Assembly (NCBI GenBank): GCA_965223255.1
Contig: CBDCWA010000004.1
Span: forward strand, 2,542,001-2,606,000
Reading direction: 5' to 3'
DNA length: 64,000 nucleotides
Source: CBDCWA01 sp965223255
Lineage (GTDB): Bacteria; Pseudomonadota; Alphaproteobacteria; Rhizobiales; Hyphomicrobiaceae
A program made the translations under genes and the position numbers. Shown in pieces: positions 37,201-46,320 of the stretch. Positions within the stretch are counted from its first letter, which is position 1; each line of letters starts with the position of its first letter. A model generated the notes under the pieces. It saw only the letters and a list, made by a program, of their open reading frames with translations. It ran no database searches and had not been told where the DNA came from.

Positions 37201-40200
37201 ATACGGAGAACGTCAGCGTCGCGGTATCGGTCAAGGCGCCATCGGTGATGGTATAATCGAAGCTATCGACACCGTTGAAGTTGGCGGCCGGCGTATAGGT
37301 GAAGCTGCCATCGGCCGCGATGGTGATCGACCCGCCCTGCACCGTCGCGAACGTACCGACCGAACCAGCGTCAACGGTGATCGTATCGCCGTCGAGATCG
37401 CTGTCGACCCCGGCGCCGGTATCATCGGTCAAGGCATTACCCCCGACCGCCGTGTCCTCGTTCGTCGTATAGTTATTGTCGACCGCCTCCGGCGCATCGT
37501 TGACCGGCGTCACGGTGAAGGTCAGCGTCGCGGTGTCGGTGAGAGATCCGTCGGTGATGGTATAGGCGAAGCTGTCGACACCGTTGAAGTTGAGGGCCGG
37601 CGTATAGGTGAAGGTTCCATCGGCCGCGATGGTAATCGACCCGCCCTGCACCGTCGCAAAGGTGCCGACCGAACCAGCGTCAACGGTGATCGCATCGCCG
37701 TCAAGGTCACTATCGACGCCCACCCCGGTATCATCGGTCAAGGCGTTCCCCCCGACCGCGGTGTCTTCATTGGTGGTGTAGGCGTTATCCACCGCGTCGG
37801 GCGCATCATTGACCGGCGTCACCGTGAAGGTGAGCGTCGCGGTATCGGTGAGTGATCCGTCGGTGATGGTATAGGCGAAGCTGTCGACACCGTTGAAGTT
37901 GAGGGCCGGCGTATAGGTGAAGGTTCCGTCAGCGGCGATGGTGATTGACCCGCCCTGCACGGTGGCGAACGTACCGACCGAGGCGGCATCGACAACGATC
38001 GCATCGCCGTCGAGATCGCTATCGACGCCGGCGCCGGTATCATCGGTGAGCGCGTTGCCGCCGACCGCGGTGTCCTCATTGGTGGTGTAGGCGTTATCCA
38101 CCGCCTCCGGGGCATCATTGACCGGCGTTACGGTGAACATCAGCGTCGCGGTATCGGTGAGTGATCCGTCGGTGATGGTATAATCGAAGCTGTCGACGCC
38201 GTTGAAGTTGGTAGCCGGCGTATAGGTGAAGGTCCCGTCCGCCGCGAGGGTGATCGACCCGCCCTGGACGGTGGCGAAGGTGCCGACCGAGGCGGCATCG
38301 ACAACGATCGCATCGCCATCGAGGTCGCTGTCGACGCCGGCGCCGGTATCATCGGTGAGCGCATTACCCCCGACCGCGGTATCTTCGTTGGTGGTGTAGG
38401 TGTTATCCACCGCCTCCGGCGCGTCATTGACCGGTGTCACGGTGAAGGTCAGCGTCGCGGTATCGGTGAGTGATCCATCGGTGATGGTATAGGCAAAGCT
38501 ATCGACACCGTTGAAGTTGGCGGCCGGCGTATAGGTGAAGGTCCCGTCCGCCGCGATGGTGATCGACCCGCCTTGCACGGTGGCGAACGTGCCGACGGAA
38601 CTGGCGTCTATGGTGATCGCATCGCCATCAAGATCGCTGTCGACCCCCACACCGGTATCATCGGTAAGCGCGTTGCCGCCGACGGCCGTGTCCTCATTCG
38701 TCGTATAGCTATTGTCCACCGCGTCGGGGGCATCATTGACCGGGGTTACGGTGAACGTCAGCGTCGCGGTATCCGTCAAGGCGCCATCGGTGATGGTATA
38801 GGCGAAGCTATCGACACCGTTGAAGTTGGCGGCCGGCGTATAGGTGAAGCTGCCGTCCGCCGCGATGGTGATCGACCCGCCTTGCACGGTGGTGAACGTA
38901 CCGACGGAACTGGCGTCTATGGTGATCGCATCGCCATCGAGATCGCTATCGACTCCCACCCCGGTGTCATCGGTCAAGGCATTGCCGCCGACGGCCGTGT
39001 CCTCATTCGTCGTATATGCGTTATCCACCGCCTCCGGCGCGTCATTGACCGGCGTCACGGTGAAGGTCAGCGTCGCGGTATCCGTCAAGGCGCCGTCGGT
39101 TATGGTATAGGCGAAGCTATCGACGCCGTTGAAGTTGAGGGCCGGCGTATAGGTAAAGCTGCCGTCGGCGGCGAGGGTGATCGACCCGCCCTGCACCGTC
39201 GCGAAGGTGCCGACGGAACCAGCGTCTATGGTGATCGCATCGCCATCGAGATCGCTGTCGACGCCGGCACCGGTGTCATCGGTGAGTGCATTGCCGCCGA
39301 CCGCGGTGTCCTCGTTGGTGGTGTAGGCGTTATCCACCGCCTCCGGCGCGTCATTGACCGGCGTCACCGTGAAGGTCAGCGTTGCGGTGTCGGTGAGTGA
39401 TCCATCGGTGATGGTATAGGCGAAGCTATCGACGCCGTTGAAGTTGGCGGCCGGCGTATAGGTGAAGGTTCCATCAGCGGCGATGGTGATCGACCCGCCT
39501 TGCACGGTCGCGAAGGTGCCGACTGAGGCCGCATCGACAACGAGCGCATCGCCATCAAGATCGCTGTCGACGCCGACACCGGTATCATCGGTGAGCGCGT
39601 TGCCACCGACCGCGGTATCCTCGTTGGTCGTATAACTGTTGTCCACCGCGTCGGGCGCATCATTGACCGGTGTCACGGTGAAGGTCAGCGTCGCAGTGTC
39701 GGTCAGTGATCCGTCGGTGATGGTATAGGCGAAGCTATCGACGCCGTTGAAGTTGGCGGCCGGCGTATAGGTAAAGGTCCCGTCGGCGGCGATGGTGATC
39801 GACCCGCCCTGCACGGTCGCGAAGGTGCCGACGGAACTGGCGTCTATGGTGATCGAGTCGCCGTCGAGGTCGCTATCGACGCCGGCGCCGGTATCATCGG
39901 TCAAGGCATTACCCCCGACCGCGGTATCTTCGTTGGTGGTGTAGGCGTTATCCACCGCCTCCGGCGCGTCATTGACCGGCGATACGGTGAACGTCAGCGT
40001 CGCGGTATCCGTCAAGGCGCCATCGGTGATGGTATAGGCGAAGCTATCGACACCGTTGAAGTTGAGGGCCGGCGTATAGGTGAAGGTCCCGTCAGCGGCG
40101 AGGGTGATCGACCCGCCCTGCACGGTGGCGAAGGTGCCGACGGAACCAGCGTCAACAACGATCGCATCGCCGTCGAGATCGCTATCAACCCCGGCGCCGG

Positions 40201-43200
40201 TATCATCGGTGAGCGCGTTGCCACCGACCGCGGTATCTTCGTTGGTGGTGTAGGCGTTATCCACCGCCTCCGGGGCATCATTGACATCTCGGAACCAAAG
40301 GTCTGCGGTTAATGGGACCGCGTTGGATCCATCTGGGTTTAAGCCTGGCACGCCCTGAAGATTGAAGTTCGATCCGGTAAGGTTCTCGTCATTGACATCA
40401 AAGCCGTCAAGCGCGGCGCTACCTTCGAAGATGTCCAGTAGGCCGTCGCCGTCAGAATCAACCGTAGAAGTGATCGAAGTCGGAGCGCCGTCTCCGCGTT
40501 CGGCAATGTCTAGCGCCAAATCATTGTCCGAATCTGCATCGAGATGATCAGCGGTTAAATCGCCATCTGTATCGACCGGCGCAAGACCGGTGCCAACATG
40601 CGTGTAAGTACCTGCCGCATTAGAGCCGACACCAGCCTGGGTATCATCATAGCGATCATCCAAACCATCCGCGTTGACGTCGAGCATCGCACCGCCTGTG
40701 CCTGATGGTGCAATATAGTTCGCGGTCGATTGCGCTTCGACGTTGTCAGTTATGCCATCGTTGTCGCTGTCGATATCAAGATGGTCTGCGATACCATCAC
40801 CGTCGCTGTCGCGGGCCTGATAAGTTTCGACCCGGTATGTGATCGGTAACGTATTGAATGTAAAACTTGTGACCTGGTTGAAGGCCGGCACCGCATCGGT
40901 ACCAAACAGCAAAAACGTACTGGCGGCTGTATCGAATGTAAACGTTGCCCGATAGTTGTCCTCGACCGTACTGGCCGGATTGATTAGAAAATCGCTCACG
41001 GCTCCCGCAGCCCGAGCGTCAGACAAATCTACGGTCTCACCGGTCGCAATTGTTGCTGCAGCCTCGCCGGCTGCGTCGTTCGTAAAGGCAACAAGAGCAT
41101 CGATCCCATTGGTATTTGTCAGACCGCTCCACGTGCCGGTCCGATCCAGGGCAAGCGCGTCGACAAAGCTGTCCGGATCGAAATTATCGAGATCCGTGAA
41201 TTCCAGACCGTCGATCAACACGGTTCCCGTGGGCGCAGTCGCCGTAATGCGGACTGATTCCGTGGTCCCCGAAGAATTGTCTGTTGTGACTCTGTCGCCA
41301 GAAATGGTTGCGCCGAGGTTGTTTTCTACCCTGACAGTGATCGTTCCGTCGGTCAAAATGATAACCGGTTGACCGTTGACCTGTCCCGCAGCAGCAGAGG
41401 CAACGGGATCATAGGTAAGTGACGTCGTTACCGGTGCAGATACGATGAGCGTTTGCTCATCGGTATCAAGAATACCGTCGTTATCGTCGTCAATGTCGAG
41501 TGAGTCTACAACTGCATCATTATCGGTATCTGCATCACGGAAGTTTGAATCTATCACGATCGCGGTGGCGTTCGAGCCATCAACGGCAAGAAGCGGATCA
41601 CCACTAAGTGCAATAGAGGTGGCATCCCGGTTTTCGTCATTGACATCGAAGCCATCGGTAACATTGGTCCCCTCAAAGATATCGAGCAGGCCATCGCCAT
41701 CCGAATCCGTTGTACTGGTGATCGATGTCGGTGCGCCGTCGCCACGTTCCGCGATGTCATCGATGCCATCATTGTCGGAATCGGCGTCACGATAGTCCGC
41801 GAGCCCATCGGCTGAAGCCAACGAACCATCCGAATTAACCGGCGCAAGGCCGGTGCCAACATGCGTGTAGGTACCTGCGGCATTAGAGCCGACACCAGCC
41901 TGGGTATCATCATAGCGATCGTCCAGGCCATCCGCGTTGACGTCGAGCATCGCACCGCCTATGCCTGATGGTGCAATATAGTTCGCGGTCGATTGCGCTT
42001 CGACGTTGTCAGTTATGCCATCGTTGTCGCTGTCGATATCAAGGTGGTCTGCGATACCATCGCCGTCACTATCGCGTGTGCTCGAGCCTGCAGCCAGATC
42101 GATCTGCAGCTGATATTCGACGCCGACTGTCATCCCGTTGAGATCATCAACAGTAGCACCCGTCGTTGCCTGGATGCTAATCCCTGGAACACCGCCGCCA
42201 ATATCGATGACGGACACAGTCTGGGTCACAGACGGGTTGACGGCATGCTGGATGCCATCGCTTTCGAAGCCGGTATCAAGACCGGCAGTTACATATTCTC
42301 CGGAATTGAAATCCAGCGTGAAAACTTCGGTGCCGCCGCCATTAAGGTCACCGTTGGCGGTGACATTTGAGATCGTGACCGTTGATCCGATCCACGCGCC
42401 TAAGCCTGATAAATCGATGGCCTGCAGCGACGTTCCGCCGTTCTCAGGAACACCAAAAATCGGCGTTGTGATCGTGCCACCAGCCGTGAAGTCGGTCTCG
42501 TCGACATCCAGGATACCATCATTGTCGTCATCAATATCGTCGATATCGAGGATGCTATCGCCATCCGTATCAATCTCGAAATTTATCTGGATGCTGCCAT
42601 CGGCCTGAGTGCCAGCACCGTCTCCGCCGGCCGAAATTGTGCTCGATAAGGCCGAGGCATGTACAAACGAGCCGCCACCGCCACCGCCGGAATTGTTGCC
42701 GGCACCGGAGCCGCCACCTGAATAACCGCCGCCGCCGCCGGCTTCTCCACCTGTCCCCGATCCACCAGAGGTGAACCCGCGCCCGCCCGCAGCACTTCCG
42801 GTGCCGCCAGCGATCAGCGTTACGCCGTCTCCGGCGATGAGGTCGGCGGCCAGCCCGGCGGTCGAACCGGGGCCCTGACCGTCTGAGAAAATGCCACCGC
42901 CCGCGCCTGCACTCGTATCAGAGTTGCCGCCGTTTCCATTGGTGCCGCCGCTGTTGCCGGGGCCTGTTGTGCCCGTCCCGTCGCCGCCGTCTTGGGTCGC
43001 CTGCCCACCTTGGCCGTCCCCGTTGTTATCCTCAGCGCCGCCGCCGCCACCGGCAACCAGCACCAAAGTGTTGTTTATGAACACACCGGTACTGCCGCCG
43101 CCACCGGCCTCATCGGATACGTTCGATTGTCCGGCCTCGCCGACGACGTACCGGATGACATCGCCGGCGTTGACCCTAAACGTTGCGGTAATGGTTGCGC

Positions 43201-44338
43201 CAGCACCGCCGGTGCCACGATCTTCGTTGCCGCCGTCGCCGCCTCTGATGGTGATCGTCACCTCGCCCGAACCTGTCGCGGTGTAGCTGCCCGTTTGCGG
43301 GCCGGACGTATTGACCACCTCGGCGAGCAGACCTTGCCATTCAACCGCCGCGATAGCCTCGGTCTCAATCGCCCCGATCTCCATCTCGAGATCCCAGTCG
43401 CCGCCGCGCGTGATATGGCCGGTGTCATCACTCGAGGCTGCGATGTCAGCGCCTGTGATGGAACCAAGCAGATTTGCCGCTTCAACGCCTGCCTCACCAC
43501 CGGCAAAGTCGCACCCATAAATCAGGATATCGCCGTCATCGGACAGAGCGTCCCGGAGAGATGCAAGGGCATCCTGGTGCGCGCCCTGCATGCTCGAGGC
43601 ATCAAGAGCGGTATTGCCTAAGAACAGTCTGCCTTGTTCGCCGTGAGAAATGATATGAACGGCATCTAACTCGCTCCGACCGGCGAGCGCCGCTGCGATC
43701 TGATCAACGCCATCTTTTGCCGCATCCAGCATGACGATTTCGACGGACGGATCCATGCCGGCCAGGAGTTGATCCAAGTTCTCAACGTCTGCATCAACGA
43801 ACGCGACTTCCTGCGTTTGAGCCGAATATTCAGGGATATTGGCGAGATAGCTGAGGTCGGAGGCCTCTTGTTCGATCGAAGACTCAGGGTTGGCGTCGTC
43901 CGATGCTTCGGCTTGCTGCTCAGCCACGAGATCGGCCGCCTGATCTGCGGTCGCACCAGCTGCAGCGTCGAACACAATCCGCGGCTCCAAGGCCAATAGT
44001 CGCGGTGCAGATTTCTGGACCAGAGTGTCGCCACTGACCGGCAGTCGGTGCTTGTTCCGCCGCATTAAGCGGCGATTAACCGCCGATCGTGCCCGACGCA
44101 GTCTGCGTTGGGATTTGTACAAGAGGACCCGAAAGGTTCGTCCCAGCTGCAACCACTTGCGTGCCTTCCGACCGACCAGGCGTGTCCAGCCAAGCCTGTT
44201 CACGCGAAAGCCCTGCACCCGCCCGCGCGCCAAAATCGCGACAGGCGAAACAGACGCCGTAAGAGCGAACAACGCTCCGGCGCGTGTAGGCCTGGCGACT
44301 TCTCGTGGATGGCGATCCGAAATAGGTGGCATGCGCAA
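34283..44338 (-). CDS. giant surface protein: DUF4347, glycine-rich, TSP3-like and 16 cadherin-like tandem repeats
   Basis: One uninterrupted frame of up to 3351 residues. Layout, counted from the longest start: an Arg-rich leader (1-110) ending in the LALEPRIVFDAA motif common in this class; DUF4347 (about 177-335); a glycine-rich domain resembling the ALK/LTK type (about 360-575); calcium-binding TSP3-like DxDxDGxxD stretches (about 580-1340); sixteen 103-residue VCBS/cadherin-like repeats (1353-3000); and a C-terminal Ig-like tail. Expected to be exported and act in adhesion or surface coating. No classical signal peptide is seen, and no type I secretion genes lie in the window. The start is uncertain: TTG at 44338, ATG at 44332 and ATG at 44065 are in frame and none has a clear ribosome site. 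Base composition turns AT-rich only above 44340, which favours an upstream start. Confidence 0.9.
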   Translation of the reverse strand: MRMPPISDRHPREVARPTRAGALFALTASVSPVAILARGRVQGFRVNRLGWTRLVGRKARKWLQLGRTFRVLLYKSQRRLRRARSAVNRRLMRRNKHRLPVSGDTLVQKSAPRLLALEPRIVFDAAAGATADQAADLVAEQQAEASDDANPESSIEQEASDLSYLANIPEYSAQTQEVAFVDADVENLDQLLAGMDPSVEIVMLDAAKDGVDQIAAALAGRSELDAVHIISHGEQGRLFLGNTALDASSMQGAHQDALASLRDALSDDGDILIYGCDFAGGEAGVEAANLLGSITGADIAASSDDTGHITRGGDWDLEMEIGAIETEAIAAVEWQGLLAEVVNTSGPQTGSYTATGSGEVTITIRGGDGGNEDRGTGGAGATITATFRVNAGDVIRYVVGEAGQSNVSDEAGGGGSTGVFINNTLVLVAGGGGGAEDNNGDGQGGQATQDGGDGTGTTGPGNSGGTNGNGGNSDTSAGAGGGIFSDGQGPGSTAGLAADLIAGDGVTLIAGGTGSAAGGRGFTSGGSGTGGEAGGGGGYSGGGSGAGNNSGGGGGGSFVHASALSSTISAGGDGAGTQADGSIQINFEIDTDGDSILDIDDIDDDNDGILDVDETDFTAGGTITTPIFGVPENGGTSLQAIDLSGLGAWIGSTVTISNVTANGDLNGGGTEVFTLDFNSGEYVTAGLDTGFESDGIQHAVNPSVTQTVSVIDIGGGVPGISIQATTGATVDDLNGMTVGVEYQLQIDLAAGSSTRDSDGDGIADHLDIDSDNDGITDNVEAQSTANYIAPSGIGGAMLDVNADGLDDRYDDTQAGVGSNAAGTYTHVGTGLAPVNSDGSLASADGLADYRDADSDNDGIDDIAERGDGAPTSITSTTDSDGDGLLDIFEGTNVTDGFDVNDENRDATSIALSGDPLLAVDGSNATAIVIDSNFRDADTDNDAVVDSLDIDDDNDGILDTDEQTLIVSAPVTTSLTYDPVASAAAGQVNGQPVIILTDGTITVRVENNLGATISGDRVTTDNSSGTTESVRITATAPTGTVLIDGLEFTDLDNFDPDSFVDALALDRTGTWSGLTNTNGIDALVAFTNDAAGEAAATIATGETVDLSDARAAGAVSDFLINPASTVEDNYRATFTFDTAASTFLLFGTDAVPAFNQVTSFTFNTLPITYRVETYQARDSDGDGIADHLDIDSDNDGITDNVEAQSTANYIAPSGTGGAMLDVNADGLDDRYDDTQAGVGSNAAGTYTHVGTGLAPVDTDGDLTADHLDADSDNDLALDIAERGDGAPTSITSTVDSDGDGLLDIFEGSAALDGFDVNDENLTGSNFNLQGVPGLNPDGSNAVPLTADLWFRDVNDAPEAVDNAYTTNEDTAVGGNALTDDTGAGVDSDLDGDAIVVDAGSVGTFATVQGGSITLAADGTFTYTPALNFNGVDSFAYTITDGALTDTATLTFTVSPVNDAPEAVDNAYTTNEDTAVGGNALTDDTGAGVDSDLDGDSITIDASSVGTFATVQGGSITIAADGTFTYTPAANFNGVDSFAYTITDGSLTDTATLTFTVTPVNDAPDAVDNSYTTNEDTAVGGNALTDDTGVGVDSDLDGDALVVDAASVGTFATVQGGSITIAADGTFTYTPAANFNGVDSFAYTITDGSLTDTATLTFTVTPVNDAPEAVDNAYTTNEDTAVGGNALTDDTGAGVDSDLDGDAITIDAGSVGTFATVQGGSITLAADGSFTYTPALNFNGVDSFAYTITDGALTDTATLTFTVTPVNDAPEAVDNAYTTNEDTAVGGNALTDDTGVGVDSDLDGDAITIDASSVGTFTTVQGGSITIAADGSFTYTPAANFNGVDSFAYTITDGALTDTATLTFTVTPVNDAPDAVDNSYTTNEDTAVGGNALTDDTGVGVDSDLDGDAITIDASSVGTFATVQGGSITIAADGTFTYTPAANFNGVDSFAYTITDGSLTDTATLTFTVTPVNDAPEAVDNTYTTNEDTAVGGNALTDDTGAGVDSDLDGDAIVVDAASVGTFATVQGGSITLAADGTFTYTPATNFNGVDSFDYTITDGSLTDTATLMFTVTPVNDAPEAVDNAYTTNEDTAVGGNALTDDTGAGVDSDLDGDAIVVDAASVGTFATVQGGSITIAADGTFTYTPALNFNGVDSFAYTITDGSLTDTATLTFTVTPVNDAPDAVDNAYTTNEDTAVGGNALTDDTGVGVDSDLDGDAITVDAGSVGTFATVQGGSITIAADGTFTYTPALNFNGVDSFAYTITDGSLTDTATLTFTVTPVNDAPEAVDNNYTTNEDTAVGGNALTDDTGAGVDSDLDGDTITVDAGSVGTFATVQGGSITIAADGSFTYTPAANFNGVDSFDYTITDGALTDTATLTFSVSPVNDAPDAIENAYTTNEDTAVGGNALTDDTGAGVDSDLDGDALVVDAASVGTFATVQGGSITIAADGTFTYTPAANFNGADSFAYTITDGALTDTATLTFTVTPVNDAPDAVDNAYTTNEDTAVGGNALTDDTGAGVDSDLDGDAITVDAGSVGTFATVQGGSITIAADGSFTYTPAANFNGVDSFAYTITDGSLTDTATLTFTVTPVNDAPDAVDNSYTTNEDTAVGGNALTDDTGAGVDSDLDGDAITVDASSVGTFATVQGGSITIAADGSFTYTPATNFNGADSFAYTITDGALTDTATLAFTVTPVNDAPDAVDNSYTTNEDTAVGGNALTDDTGAGVDSDLDGDAITIDASSVGTFATVQGGSITIAADGSFTYTPATNFNGADSFAYTITDGALTDTATLAFTVTPVNDAPDAIDNAYTTNEDTAVGGNALTDDTGAGVDSDLDGDALVVDAASVGTFATVQGGSITLAADGSFTYTPALNFNGVDSFAYTITDGSLTDTATLTFTVTPVNDAPDAVDNAYTTNEDTAVGGNALTDDTGAGVDSDLDGDALVVDAASVGTFATVQGGSITIAADGTFTYTPALNFNGADSFAYTITDGALTDTATLTFTVTPVNDAPEATPSTSSGNENSDIAVSLSGTDIDGTIASVRVTSLPPAAEGVLYYADGTTPVSTATPLTPAEAATLIFTPAPDYVGTVTVSFTVVDDAGATSPPANEIITINDVEDLPVATQATSPTNQAPESESSEGNEPDLSVDLIVLDTVRSFGNIGQNTTDLTADGIVLNTVNAAGDLGGLHAGPGDQQSNGTIDKDLKRLQALAKNASRTFDAQLTPQDLDSLVGFSVRMDVSGVPSTGDALSDGQIIVDTVKHDRVIFVEINNTLDLPDDRRVSQYWVTQVDGRPLPHWMQQASNGLLMLEVPIGGGEIKLNIQALGNDGTVISRSIVLQLESGEVQEYRPAEKAMADTE
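35339..40282 (-). repeat. sixteen tandem 309-bp coding repeats
   Basis: The unit begins NDAPxAVDNxYTTNEDTAVG and ends TATLTFTVTPV; each is exactly 103 codons, so 16 x 309 = 4944 bp fits the interval without a remainder. Units differ at a few set positions only: D/E in NDAP(D/E), A or V after DDTG, IVV/ITI/LVV/ITV after GDA, L or I in SIT(L/I)AADG, T or S in DG(T/S)FTYT, and L/A/T in PA(L/A/T)NFN. This combinatorial mix suggests repeated recombination between units. Confidence 0.97.
40574..40810 (-). repeat. TSP3-like module, copy B
   Basis: A 79-codon module starting DSDGDGIADHLDIDSDNDG and ending HVGTGLAPV. It is almost identical to the copy at 41837-42073, with one clear amino-acid change (PSGTGG here, PSGIGG there). 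The DxDxDG strings are calcium-binding. Confidence 0.9.
41837..42073 (-). repeat. TSP3-like module, copy A
   Basis: First copy, in protein order, of the 79-codon TSP3-like module. The two copies are about 1.26 kb apart. A second shared block starting DGAPTSITST lies next to each copy, so the duplication originally covered more than this module. Confidence 0.9.
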
Positions 44339-45122
44339 GATGAATTTGTGAAATTAATACCTAAAAGTCTCGCCAATAATACGATAGCTGTATTAACAGA
44401 AATCCGCCGTCGCATTGTTTTAGAGAATTGTTCACGGCTTTGAGGCGCGCAAAACCACAAGATCAGCCAATACATTGGTAATCTTCATAATTCATCAATA
44501 TAAAATTAGGGATTAATTGACCAAAAAAGCAAAAAATATTGTGTCATTTCATGGTGCTCGAAAAGTCGCACCAGAAAAATAGTTTGATGCAATGGTCTCC
44601 AAGACCGGCTTAGCCTTTCCCAGCGTTTTATGGATCGATTTCACAGGTAAACGTGGGAAAATTTGAATTTGGCCGGGCCATCAATATAACCCGATACAAC
44701 AGGCGTCAGCCTTGCATCACAACAGCTCATTCCAATTTCTTAAGATCACTTTGAAAAGTGCGGTTGCTTTGCAAATCCTGGATGTTGCAAAACCAGATTG
44801 AAAGGAATTCTTAAAATTTAGAATTCTGAAATTTATATTTACTGAACAGTCGGCAGGCTTGCTCGGTGTCACGATTGATCTGTGGCAGATCGCACGCCGT
44901 GTCAGTTTAGCCCGATAATGTCGGGTTCGGGATTTAAGAGGTTGGCTTTCCGCCCGGTGGCAGTCAGTATCCAAGTCATGATTATCCCTCCGTGCAAGTC
45001 CTCTTCGCCGCGGTTTTCGTCGCGACTCTACATGCACGGTTCCGCATCTGTTCGCATAGGACGCACTTGACGTTCTCTCTGAGGAACAGACGCCTAAGTG
45101 CGGTAAATGTTGAGGGAGAGAG
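44339..45122. other. AT-rich 784-bp gap
   Basis: Between the giant gene and tRNA-Thr. The part from 44340 to about 44870 is visibly richer in A and T than the rest of the window and has no convincing gene. The part nearest the tRNA has normal composition and holds the possible gene fossil at 44902-44979. Open frames of 143 and 62 codons here show no family features. Confidence 0.6.
44902..44979 (-). pseudogene. possible fossil start of an HD-domain phosphohydrolase gene
   Basis: An ATG at 44979 with a good GGAGGG site opens 25 codons reading MTWILTATGRKANLLNPEPD and then stops. This resembles the first strand of HD-type phosphohydrolases of alphaproteobacteria, which begin MxWIxTxTGxxFxLLxPxP before the DIAHALS motif. 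The expected HD part is absent from all frames downstream, where the AT-rich stretch begins. I therefore read it as the stub of a deleted gene; it could also be a chance match. Confidence 0.35.
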
Positions 45123-45198
45123 TGGTGCCGCTTGCGTGACTTGAACACGCGACCCCATCATTACGAATGATGTGCTCTACCAACTGAGCTAAAGCGGC
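45123..45198 (-). tRNA. tRNA-Thr (anticodon CGU)
   Basis: A complete cloverleaf on the minus strand: acceptor GCCGCTT/AAGCGGC, D-arm GCTC..GAGC, anticodon stem CATCA/TGATG with loop TTCGTAA, T-arm GCGTG/CACGC with TTCAAGT. The loop gives anticodon CGT (reads ACG, Thr). The discriminator is A and CCA is encoded at 45123-45125. Confidence 0.96.
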
Positions 45199-45443
45199 AT
45201 TACCAGGCCAGACCGGGGTTGAGAACGTTTCGATACCCGTCCTTGGTTTACAATTCAAGATGGCGCAGAGGCAATACCCATCATATGATGAGATTTTGGT
45301 AGAATTGGTCTCCGAATTGGCGATTTCCGATCGTCTCAAACCTGCCTAACCGTATTTCTCTTGATACTGAAGTCCCTATCAACGCCAACCAACGTCAAAC
45401 CTGCGCCATCAAAAGGGCCTTTGCACCAAAAGGTAGTTCGCGA

Positions 45444-46316
45444 ATGCCGGATCATAAACCGCTTATTGGCATATCGTTGATGGTGATCTCCGCCGCATTT
45501 CTGGCCGGCAAAGATGGGCTGGCCAAGACCTTTTTGGACCAGGTCGGCCCGATGCAAATGATCTGGATCCAGTTCACCGCTACATTCCTTATACTCGGCG
45601 CGGCCGCCTTACCCTTCATGGGCCGCCGGACCTTGCAGCCGACCCCGCTGGCCGGACAATTCGTACGTGGCGCGCTAAATGCCGGTGCCGTTGTGATGCT
45701 CTATTGGGGCTTGAGTTATATTCCACTGGCCGATGCGATCGCAATGTTCATGCTGGCGCCCATTGTCGTAACCTTGGTGGCGCCGTTTATGCTTGGTGAA
45801 ACGATCGGCAATCGGCGTAAACTTGCTGTCGCAGTCGGGTTTGCCGGCGCCGTGGTGATCTTGAAGCCCGGCTTCGGCGGCCAAGCCTTTGGCTATTATC
45901 TGGCGCTCGTTGCAGGCATTCTTATGGGCCTGAATTATCTTGCCAATCGCCGTTTGGCCGGCGCGCAGGCCCCGATCCTCAATATTGCACATAATGCATT
46001 AATGGGCTCCCTCGCCATGACTCCGTTCCTGCCGTGGTTTTGGCAGCCGGTGCCACCAGAGGCGATACCCAAGCTGATCGGCTTGGTAGCCCTGGCGGTC
46101 ATTGGTCAAGGCTTTATGATTTGGTCGTTTAATTTTGGACCAGCTCCGGTGATCGCGCCCTATGCCTATACCATGTTGGTGTTTGCAGCGATTATTGGAT
46201 ATCTCGCTTTCGGGACATTCCCAGACGTGTTCGCCATGACAGGGATCATCATGATCGTCGGCGCCGGGCTTTATATCGCCATGCGCGAGCGTCAAATCTC
46301 AGCTGGAAGATCTTAG
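45444..46316 (+). CDS. DMT superfamily transporter (EamA family)
   Basis: A 290-residue membrane protein with ten predicted helices in two EamA halves (about 6-135 and 148-282). Such proteins usually export amino acids or other small metabolites. It converges with the MarR gene, 26 bp away, and could serve the same regulon, but it is on the other strand with no shared operator seen. Confidence 0.9.
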   Translation: MPDHKPLIGISLMVISAAFLAGKDGLAKTFLDQVGPMQMIWIQFTATFLILGAAALPFMGRRTLQPTPLAGQFVRGALNAGAVVMLYWGLSYIPLADAIAMFMLAPIVVTLVAPFMLGETIGNRRKLAVAVGFAGAVVILKPGFGGQAFGYYLALVAGILMGLNYLANRRLAGAQAPILNIAHNALMGSLAMTPFLPWFWQPVPPEAIPKLIGLVALAVIGQGFMIWSFNFGPAPVIAPYAYTMLVFAAIIGYLAFGTFPDVFAMTGIIMIVGAGLYIAMRERQISAGRS

Positions 46317-46320
46317 CATA

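Noticed and set aside
37028..39400. Long plus-strand open frames of 275 codons inside the giant gene (37028-37855 and 38573-39400)
   Set aside because: They are antisense shadows of the 309-bp repeat and have the same internal periodicity; a frame open in one unit stays open in the next.
35339..40282. CRISPR-like or satellite array
   Set aside because: The repeat unit is a whole number of codons, stays in frame for 16 copies and encodes a known type of surface repeat; there are no spacers.
44717..45148. 143-codon minus-strand open frame near the tRNA
   Set aside because: It runs into the tRNA sequence, has no family features and spans the AT-rich stretch. The short frame at 44902-44979 is better supported by its ribosome site and N-terminal match.
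45123..45198. tRNA-Thr as an integration (att) site of a genomic island covering the giant gene
   Set aside because: No integrase is present, and I found no copy of the tRNA 3' end near 34.2 kb or in the AT-rich gap.
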